From Myxococcus guangdongensis (GTDB lineage: Bacteria; Myxococcota; Myxococcia; Myxococcales; Myxococcaceae): a stretch of 64,000 nucleotides of DNA. The DNA lies in NCBI RefSeq assembly GCF_024198255.1, contig NZ_JAJVKW010000004.1:496001-560000 (forward strand), given 5' to 3'. Shown here piece by piece: positions 58,168 to 64,000 of the stretch. The notes under the pieces are model-generated. The model was not told the DNA's origin, did no database searches, and saw nothing but the letters and a program-made list of their open reading frames with translations. Each line of letters starts with the position of its first letter. Position 1 is the first letter of the stretch. The translations under genes and the position numbers were made by a program.

Positions 58168-59382
58168 TCAGTGCGCCGCGGGCGGCGAGGGCGACGTCAG
58201 GGCGTCCGCGCGCTGCAGGTCGCGCAGGAGCTCCGTCTTGCGTGCGTCGCGCTGGGCCGCGGAGGTGAAGGCGATGCCCTCCATGGACTCGCGCGCGGCG
58301 AGCGCCACGCGGGCGAGGCCATCCCGGGAGATGAGGCCCACCGCGAACGCGTCCACCGCCGCGCCCACGTAGGTGTCGAAGAAGTGGATGCGCTTGTCGA
58401 GCCAGGCCCGCCGCGTCGTCTCCGGGGTGTCCACCACGTCATGGATGAAGACGGCGTGCACCGCCTCCGGCGCGTGGCGGAGCATCCGGTCGCCGAACTC
58501 CACGTCGCCCTGGCCGCTGTCGCCCACGAAGACGAAGCTGTACTCCGGGAAGCAGCGCAGGTAGCGCTGGAAGTTGTCGAACTTCTTCGCGGCGATGCGC
58601 GAGTTGCCCAGCAGGTGCGTGAGGCTGCCGGACAGCACCACGTGGGGCGGCACCCCGTGCTTGCGCAGGCTGTCGAACGTCAGGTTCTCCACCGCGCCCA
58701 GCGGGTCCATGGGGCGCGCGGTGACGAAGGTGAGGTCACCCTCGCGCCCGGGGATGATGCCCGGCCCCCGGTCCAGCTCCGCGTAGAAGGCGAGCACGCC
58801 CGGGTACACCGTCTTGGACGGGTACCGGCTGTCCTTGAGGTTGGCGTAGAAGGTGTCGTCGATGTCGCTGAGCACCTTGCTCTCGCCACTGGGCGCCGTG
58901 CGGGCCTCCTGCTGGATGTGGCCGAGGATCTCCTCGCGCAGCGCCGCGTTGTCCACGTCGTCGAAGAGCAGCTTCTCCAGGTCCTGGTGGTTGTTGCCGG
59001 CGTCGAGCAGGTTCTTGAAGGCGGTCAGCTCCCGGCCGCGCACGCCGAGGAAGAGGTCGCGGATGCACTGCTCGGCGGTGAACGGCGTGCCGCCCTTCTG
59101 GATGGCCGTCACCAGGCTCGCGCGCACGGGCAGCGCCAGCTCCTGGGCCCGCTCCCGGCAGAGCAGCTTCATGAGGATGGTGTGGTGGTCCGGGCCAAAG
59201 ACGCGGTCGTCCAGATCTCCCAGGAGCGACTCCAGGTCGACGTTGGCCAACAGGTAGTTCAGCTCGGTGGGCGTCGCGTCACGCAGCAGGTCCAGGATGC
59301 GCCGCTCCTCGCTGGCGTCGGTGTGCCCGGCCATGAGCGTGCGCAAGGTCTCCAGCTTCTTCGTCGCGGCGTGTGGATCCAT
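58168..59382 (-). CDS. DUF2183/APP1-type phosphatase
   Basis: The 404-residue protein is probably a HAD-fold phosphatase. The catalytic domain from about residue 165 has the nucleophile motif KVLSDIDDTFYANL (DxDxT), then LTFVTARP, and FVGDSGQGDVEFGD as the acidic motif IV. These match the conserved patterns of the APP1 phosphatidate phosphatase catalytic domain. The first 160 residues are helical with no recognised domain. A substrate such as phosphatidic acid or another phosphate ester is likely. ATG 59382 has GGGGGGAG at 5 bp. It is divergent from the PPTase gene; the link to the polysaccharide operon 230 bp away is only positional. Confidence 0.85.
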   Translation of the reverse strand: MDPHAATKKLETLRTLMAGHTDASEERRILDLLRDATPTELNYLLANVDLESLLGDLDDRVFGPDHHTILMKLLCRERAQELALPVRASLVTAIQKGGTPFTAEQCIRDLFLGVRGRELTAFKNLLDAGNNHQDLEKLLFDDVDNAALREEILGHIQQEARTAPSGESKVLSDIDDTFYANLKDSRYPSKTVYPGVLAFYAELDRGPGIIPGREGDLTFVTARPMDPLGAVENLTFDSLRKHGVPPHVVLSGSLTHLLGNSRIAAKKFDNFQRYLRCFPEYSFVFVGDSGQGDVEFGDRMLRHAPEAVHAVFIHDVVDTPETTRRAWLDKRIHFFDTYVGAAVDAFAVGLISRDGLARVALAARESMEGIAFTSAAQRDARKTELLRDLQRADALTSPSPPAAH

Positions 59383-59464
59383 GTGGCTCCCCCCGTCCGG
59401 CGCGAGGCCGGCACTGGACCCGGGAGCCTACGCGGGGGTGGGGCCGGCGTGGTAGAGCAGGCGC

Positions 59465-60274
59465 ATGTCGACTGTCGGCGCGCCGCTGGAGCTGGGTCCG
59501 GACGAAGTCCACGTGTGGATTGTGGAGCCCGAGCGCATCCTGGAGCGGCACCTCCTGGACGCGTACTGGGGCCTGTTGGACACAGCGGAGCGGCAGAAGC
59601 AGCAGCGCTTCCGCTTCGAGCGTCACCAGAAGCAGTACCTGGTGAGTCACGCGCTGGTGCGCCTGACGCTGTCGCGCTACGCGCCGGTGCCGCCCACGGC
59701 CTGGAGCTTCTCGACCAACGCCTACGGGCGGCCGGAGATTCGAGGCGAGCATGGCGCCCGGCTGCGCTTCAACCTGTCCCACACCGATGGCATGGCGCTG
59801 GTGGCGGTGGGGCTGGACGCGGAGCTGGGCGCGGACGTGGAGGACGCGGAGCGCAAGGGCGAGACGGTGGAGATCGCCGACAGCTTCTTCGCCGCCCCGG
59901 AGGTCGCGGCCCTCAGGGCCCTGCCCGAGAGCGAGCAGCGAGGCCGCTTCTTCGAGTACTGGACGCTCAAGGAGTCCTACATCAAGGCCCGGGGCGCGGG
60001 CCTGTCCCTGCCGTTGGACCAGTTCGCCTTCCACCTGGAGGCGGGCCGCGAGCCGCGCATCTCGTTCGATGCGCGGATGCAGGACACGCCCCAGACGTGG
60101 CGCTTCATGCAGCTGCGGCCCTCGGCGCGTCACCAGGCCGCGGTGGCGATGCGGCGGCCGTGGAATCAGCCGTTCCGCGTGCGCTGGCAGTTCACCGTCC
60201 CCCTGGCGTCGGACGCGCCGCCCCGCTTCGAGGCGGCGGAAGGGGTCACGCCGGGTTCGACATCCACCGGGTGA
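59465..60274 (+). CDS. 4'-phosphopantetheinyl transferase (Sfp-type)
   Basis: The 269-residue enzyme activates carrier proteins of NRPS and PKS by transferring phosphopantetheine from CoA. Visible signatures are NLSHTDG, GADVEDAERKG (metal-binding Asp and Glu) and FFEYWTLKESYIKARGAGLSLPL, with the WxxKE...K motif of Sfp-type enzymes. The length fits the Sfp group rather than AcpS. The start ATG 59465 follows a compact divergent promoter region. It ends 29 bp inside the 3' end of the convergent thioesterase gene. It could activate the NRPS at the left edge or others elsewhere in the genome. Confidence 0.93.
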   Translation: MSTVGAPLELGPDEVHVWIVEPERILERHLLDAYWGLLDTAERQKQQRFRFERHQKQYLVSHALVRLTLSRYAPVPPTAWSFSTNAYGRPEIRGEHGARLRFNLSHTDGMALVAVGLDAELGADVEDAERKGETVEIADSFFAAPEVAALRALPESEQRGRFFEYWTLKESYIKARGAGLSLPLDQFAFHLEAGREPRISFDARMQDTPQTWRFMQLRPSARHQAAVAMRRPWNQPFRVRWQFTVPLASDAPPRFEAAEGVTPGSTSTG

Positions 60275-61031
60275 GGTCCTCGCCCAGCGCGGCGAGCAGC
60301 TCGGCCTGCTTCGCGCGCAGGAAGAAGTGGCCGCCCTCGAAGTGACGGATGCGGAAGTCCGGGCTGCGCGTCTCGTCGCGCCACGTCTCCAGGCGGGGGA
60401 GGGCCACGTGCTTGTCGGCGGTGCCCCCCATGACGGAGATGGGCACGTCGAGCTTCACGGGGGAGATGCCGTTCTCCCACCACGCGAGCGCGAAGTCCGC
60501 GCGCAGCGTGGGCACCAGCAGCTCCAGCAGCTCGCGGTGCTGGAGGATCTCCTCCGGCGTGCCGTCGTAGCGGCGCAGCTCCTCGATGAACTGCTCCTGC
60601 GGCAGGTGGTGGATGGGCTTGCGGTCCGACTCGCGCGGCGCGCCGGACGCGGCCAGCACCAGCCCGCGGGGCATGGGGCCGTTGCGCGCCTGCAGCCGCC
60701 GGGTGAGCTCCAGGGAGATGCGCGAGCCCATGCTGTAGCCGAAGAAGGCGAAGGGCTTGTCCAGCAGCGGCGCCAGCACCGGCAGCAGCGTGTCCACCAG
60801 CGCGGGCAGGCTGTCGAAGGGCTTCTCCATCAGCCGGCGCTCGCGGCCGGGCAGCTGCACCGCGCACAGCTCCACGCCCGGCGGCAGGCCACCCTGCCAG
60901 GCGCTGTAGATGGACGCGCTGCCGCCCGCGAAGGGGAAGGCGAACAGCCTCAGCCGGGCGTCCGGCAGGGGCTTTCGGGAAGGGAACCAGCGTTCGGGGG
61001 CGTTCGGATTCGAGGTGGGCGCACTGGGCAT
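60246..61031 (-). CDS. Type II thioesterase for NRPS/PKS
   Basis: The 261-residue alpha/beta-hydrolase has the nucleophile elbow GYSMG (Ser100), the type II TE pattern FAFPFAGGSASIYSAWQ and LPGRERRLMEKPF, an acidic residue in VMGGTADKHV, and His in GGHFFL. These enzymes remove mis-primed acyl groups from carrier domains in peptide and polyketide synthesis. The convergent overlap with the phosphopantetheinyl transferase (29 bp) supports a shared secondary-metabolism role. ATG 61031 has no clear ribosome-binding site; GTG 61052 is the alternative. The matching NRPS may be the one at the left end, about 56 kb away. Confidence 0.92.
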   Translation of the reverse strand: MPSAPTSNPNAPERWFPSRKPLPDARLRLFAFPFAGGSASIYSAWQGGLPPGVELCAVQLPGRERRLMEKPFDSLPALVDTLLPVLAPLLDKPFAFFGYSMGSRISLELTRRLQARNGPMPRGLVLAASGAPRESDRKPIHHLPQEQFIEELRRYDGTPEEILQHRELLELLVPTLRADFALAWWENGISPVKLDVPISVMGGTADKHVALPRLETWRDETRSPDFRIRHFEGGHFFLRAKQAELLAALGEDLTRWMSNPA

Positions 61032-61196
61032 GACGGTACGGTTCTGTCGCACAGCCGAGGAAAACGGGTCAAGCCCTGGCCACTTCGAGCCGGCTGAAGA
61101 CTTCTACCCCGCGTACATTGCTGGCTTGTTACGCGCGTATTTCGTGAATGAGTGGACTGGCGGGACTCCGAGCGAGCCGTGCTAGCGTTTTCTCTC

Positions 61197-62102
61197 GTGA
61201 GCTACGAGCTTTCGCACCTGGACGCCCTCGAGGCGGAGTCGGTGTTCATCATCCGGGAGGTGGTCGCGGAGCTGGACAGCCCCGTGCTGCTGTTCTCCGG
61301 CGGCAAGGACTCCGCGGTGATGCTGCACCTGGCGGTGAAGGCGTTCGCGCCCGCGCCGCTGCCGTTCCCCCTCCTGCACGTGGACACCGGGCACAACTTC
61401 CCGGAGGTGCTCGAGTACCGGGACGCGCGCGTGGCCGAGCTGGGCGCGAGGCTCCTGGTGGCGTCGGTGCAGGAGGCCATCGACGCGGGACGGGTGGCGG
61501 AGGAGAAGGGCCCCCGCGCGTCGCGCAACCGGGCGCAGACGGTGCCGCTGCTCGAGGCCATCGAGAAGCACCGCTTCAACGCCGTCTTCGGCGGGGCGCG
61601 CCGGGACGAGGAGAAGGCGCGCGCGAAGGAGCGGGTGTTCTCCTTCCGCGACGAGTTCGGCCAGTGGGACCCCAAGCACCAGCGCCCCGAGCTCTGGAGC
61701 CTGTACAACGGCCGTCACCGCCGGGGTGAGCACCTGCGCGTCTTCCCGCTGTCCAACTGGACGGAGCTGGACGTGTGGCAGTACATCGCCCGCGAAGGTG
61801 TGGCGCTGCCCTCCATCTACTTCAGCCACCGGCGCGAGGTGTTCCGTCGGGACGGCATGTTGATGGCGTGGTCCCCGTACCTGCCGCTGCTGCCGGGCGA
61901 GGCGGTGACGACGGCGGCGGTGCGCTTCCGCACGGTGGGCGACATGACGTGCACCGCGTGCGTGGAGTCGGAGGCGGTGAAGGTGGAGGACGTCATCTCG
62001 GAGATTGCCGCCTCGCGCGTCACGGAGCGGGGCGCGAGCCGCGCGGACGACAAGTTCAGCGAGACGGCGATGGAAGACCGCAAGCGTGAGGGGTACTTCT
62101 AG
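61197..62102 (+). CDS. cysD: Sulfate adenylyltransferase subunit 2
   Basis: The 301-residue protein has the adenylyl transferase PP-loop LFSGGKDSAVMLHLA near residues 31-45, then LLHVDTGHNFPEV, AVFGGARRDEEKARAKERVFSFRD and the tail FSETAMEDRKREGYF, all typical of CysD. With CysN it makes adenosine 5'-phosphosulfate from sulfate and ATP. GTG 61197 gives the MSYELSHLDALEAES start seen in many CysD proteins; longer starts lack this. It overlaps cysN by 1 bp and leads the cysD-cysN-cysC operon. Confidence 0.95.
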   Translation: MSYELSHLDALEAESVFIIREVVAELDSPVLLFSGGKDSAVMLHLAVKAFAPAPLPFPLLHVDTGHNFPEVLEYRDARVAELGARLLVASVQEAIDAGRVAEEKGPRASRNRAQTVPLLEAIEKHRFNAVFGGARRDEEKARAKERVFSFRDEFGQWDPKHQRPELWSLYNGRHRRGEHLRVFPLSNWTELDVWQYIAREGVALPSIYFSHRREVFRRDGMLMAWSPYLPLLPGEAVTTAAVRFRTVGDMTCTACVESEAVKVEDVISEIAASRVTERGASRADDKFSETAMEDRKREGYF

Positions 62103-63358
62103 TGGAACTGCTACGCTTCGCGACCGCGGGCTCCGTCGACGACGGCAAGAGCACCCTCATCGGCAGGCTGCTCCACGACACGCGTTCGATTCTGGAAGAC
62201 CAGCTGGCCGCCGTGGAGCGCACCAGCCGCGCGCGCGGGGACGAGTACGTCAACCTGGCGCTGCTCCTGGACGGGCTCAAGGCCGAGCGCGAGCAGGGCA
62301 TCACCATCGACGTGGCGTACCGCTACTTCGCCACCGCGAGCCGCAAGTTCATCATCGCCGACACGCCCGGGCACCTGCAGTACACGCGCAACATGGTGAC
62401 GGGGGCGTCCACGGCGGACCTGGCGCTCATCCTGGTGGACGCGCGCAAGGGAGTGCTGGAGCAGACGCGGCGCCACGCGTTCCTCGCGTCGCTCCTGCGC
62501 GTGCCGCACCTGGTGCTGTGCGTGAACAAGATGGACCTGGTGGGCTTCGACGCCGCCGTCTTCGAGGCCATCCGCGAGGAGTTCCGCCAGTTCTCCATGA
62601 AGCTGGACGTGACGGACCTGACGTTCATCCCCATCTCCGCGCTGGGCGGGGACAACGTGGTGACGCGCTCGGAGAAGATGCCCTGGTATCAGGGGCCGAC
62701 GCTGCTGCACCACCTGGAGAACGTGCACATCGCGTCGGACCGCAACCTCATCCACGTGCGCTTCCCCGTTCAGACGGTCCTGCGGCCCATGTCTTCGAAG
62801 TTCCCGGACTACCGCGCGTACGCGGGGCAGGTGCTGGGCGGCGTGCTCAAGCCGGGTGACGAGCTGATGGCGCTGCCGTCCGGCTTCACCACGCGCATCC
62901 GCTCGCTGGACCTGGCGGGGCGTCAGGTCGCGCAGGCGTTCCCGCCCATGTCCGTGAATGTCTCGCTGGCGGACGAGCTGGACATCAGCCGGGGCGACCT
63001 GCTGTGCCGCCCGGGCAACCCGCCGCACGTGGGGCAGGATCTGGACGCGATGGTGTGCTGGCTGTCGGAGGGCGTGCCGTTGCAGACGGGCTCGCGGCTG
63101 GCGCTCAAGCACACCACGCGCTCGGTGCGCGCGCAGGTGAAGCAGCTGCACTACCGGCTGGACATCAACACGCTCAGCCGTGACGAGCAGAGCCCCAGGC
63201 TGGCGCTCAACGAGATTGGCCGGGTGACGTTGCGCACCACGGCGCCGTTGTTCTTCGACGCGTACCGCGACAACCGGCACACAGGCAGCTTCATCCTCAT
63301 CGACGAAGCGACGAACGCGACGGTGGGGGCCGGGATGATCAACGGCCCCGCCGTGTGA
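62102..63358 (+). CDS. cysN: Sulfate adenylyltransferase subunit 1 (GTPase)
   Basis: The 418-residue protein is an elongation-factor-like GTPase: G1 AGSVDDGKST, G2 region with EREQGITIDVAYRYF, G3 DTPGH, G4 NKMD and G5 SALGG. The domain II beta-barrel has VLGGVLKPGDELMALPSG and the C-terminal part NTLSRDEQSPRLALNEIGRV. It couples GTP hydrolysis to APS synthesis with CysD. The length shows no fused CysC, which is a separate gene downstream. The GTG start overlaps the cysD stop by one base. Confidence 0.95.
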   Translation: MELLRFATAGSVDDGKSTLIGRLLHDTRSILEDQLAAVERTSRARGDEYVNLALLLDGLKAEREQGITIDVAYRYFATASRKFIIADTPGHLQYTRNMVTGASTADLALILVDARKGVLEQTRRHAFLASLLRVPHLVLCVNKMDLVGFDAAVFEAIREEFRQFSMKLDVTDLTFIPISALGGDNVVTRSEKMPWYQGPTLLHHLENVHIASDRNLIHVRFPVQTVLRPMSSKFPDYRAYAGQVLGGVLKPGDELMALPSGFTTRIRSLDLAGRQVAQAFPPMSVNVSLADELDISRGDLLCRPGNPPHVGQDLDAMVCWLSEGVPLQTGSRLALKHTTRSVRAQVKQLHYRLDINTLSRDEQSPRLALNEIGRVTLRTTAPLFFDAYRDNRHTGSFILIDEATNATVGAGMINGPAV

Positions 63359-63365
63359 GGTGCGC

Positions 63366-63917
63366 ATGAACCGGCAGGGCTTCATCCTCTGGCTGACGGG
63401 CATGTCGGGCGCGGGCAAGAGCACGCTCTCGCGGGCGCTCCGGGAGCGGCTGGCCCCCGAGCGCGCCGTGGAGGTGCTGGACGGTGACGAGGTGCGCACG
63501 TGGCTCACGCGCGGCTTGGGCTTCTCGCGCGAGGACCGCGAGGAGAACGCGCGGCGCATCGGCCATGTGGCGCGGCTGCTCGCCCGGCACGGCGTGGGCG
63601 TCATCGTCGCGGCCATCTCTCCGTACCAAGGCTCTCGCGCGGAGGTGCGCGCGCTGGCGGCCCAGGTGCAGGTGGACTTCGTGGAGGTCTACATCGAGGC
63701 GCCCCTGGACGCGCTCATCTCCCGCGACGTGAAGGGGCTCTACAAGAAGGCGCTGGCGGGGGAGCTGCCGCACTTCACCGGCGTCTCGGACCCCTACGAG
63801 GCCCCGGAGTCGCCGGACGTCACGGTCCGCTCGGCGACGGAGCCGGTGGAGGCGGGCGTGGAGCGCGTGCTGGACGCGCTCCGGGCGCGGGGCCACCTGT
63901 CGCCCCGCGCCGCGTGA
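63366..63917 (+). CDS. cysC: Adenylylsulfate kinase
   Basis: The 183-residue kinase has Walker A GMSGAGKST, the APS-binding block LDGDEVRTWLTRGLGFSREDREENARRIGHVARLL, and FVEVYIEAPLDALISRDVKGLYKKA, as in CysC. It converts APS to PAPS, the activated sulfate donor for assimilation or sulfation. ATG 63366 has GAGG 5 bp upstream, overlapping the cysN stop region (7-bp gap). Together with cysD and cysN it gives a complete activation operon; no sulfotransferase or PAPS reductase is in the window. Confidence 0.95.
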   Translation: MNRQGFILWLTGMSGAGKSTLSRALRERLAPERAVEVLDGDEVRTWLTRGLGFSREDREENARRIGHVARLLARHGVGVIVAAISPYQGSRAEVRALAAQVQVDFVEVYIEAPLDALISRDVKGLYKKALAGELPHFTGVSDPYEAPESPDVTVRSATEPVEAGVERVLDALRARGHLSPRAA

Positions 63918-63924
63918 GCCTCCG

Positions 63925-64000
63925 CTAGAGCACGCGCTCCATGCGCACGTACGGGCGCTCGGCCTGGATGCCCTTGGCGCGGCAGTGCTCCAGGTACTTG
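63925..64000 (-). CDS. C-terminal end of an unrecognised gene
   Basis: The last 24 codons read KYLEHCRAKGIQAERPYVRM and then ERVL before TAG at 63925-63927, with the high third-position G/C of real genes. The gene continues beyond the window. It converges with cysC, 7 bp away. A GNAT-like acetyltransferase tail is one guess, but 24 residues are too few to support it. Confidence 0.5.
   Translation of the reverse strand, partial: KYLEHCRAKGIQAERPYVRMERVL

Noticed and set aside
58171..60345. 724-codon open frame on the plus strand
   Set aside because: It spans the antisense of the APP1-type gene and an alternative frame of the PPTase gene, both of which have clear motifs.

Overview
The window is high-GC DNA of the kind found in large myxobacterial genomes (Myxococcus, Corallococcus, Pyxidicoccus type). 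Supporting signs are the strong G/C bias at third codon positions, many lipoproteins, a 2,744-residue surface protein ending in a MYXO-CTERM-like sorting tail, GTG and TTG starts, and secondary-metabolism genes. I saw no insertion sequence, phage gene, CRISPR array, rRNA or replication origin. One tRNA gene (Val, CAC) is present. Most genes read as chromosomal accessory and housekeeping genes of a predatory, polysaccharide-rich soil bacterium. The species cannot be fixed from sequence reading alone.

Layout. 1-3875: 5' part of a nonribosomal peptide synthetase (minus strand; A-T-C-A as far as it is visible). 4060-9240: a secreted beta-propeller/diheme cytochrome c protein, a pirin, and two tandem small lipoproteins. 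9268-16335: hutH, divergent from a run of lysC, a ComEA-like protein and a zinc-ribbon repeat protein, then a family-2 glycosyltransferase. 16405-24970: an NlpC/P60 lipoprotein, a HEAT-like lipoprotein, a UvrD-type helicase, an Hsp70-SCP2-coiled-coil cluster, tRNA-Val and a TerC-family membrane protein. 25322-35042: a jelly-roll lipoprotein, a metallo-beta-lactamase/Rieske fusion resembling CMP-sialic acid hydroxylase with its domains in reverse order, an exact-period (1,740 bp) tandem duplication of a secreted-protein gene, an NTF2-like protein, a lipoprotein and a membrane-anchored ferritin-like protein.

35058-45073: a two-gene unit of a phospholipase D-like protein and an unrecognised protein with a candidate Cys-His deamidase dyad; a lipoprotein beside an ECF sigma/anti-sigma pair; a methyltransferase; a dihydrofolate-reductase-fold protein; a lipoprotein next to a TcdA/B-like DXD glycosyltransferase; and a PIG-V-like mannosyltransferase. 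45122-53356: the giant Ig-repeat, calcium-binding surface protein. 53784-57941: a tightly overlapping four-gene operon for a synthase-dependent exopolysaccharide. 58168-64000: an APP1-type phosphatase, a phosphopantetheinyl transferase convergent with a type II thioesterase (both probably serve NRPS/PKS systems such as the one at the left edge), and the sulfate-activation operon cysD-cysN-cysC.

All function calls come from reading the translated sequence and recalling family motifs. No database search was run. Start codons were chosen from ribosome-binding sites, signal peptides and overlaps, and alternatives are stated where they matter.
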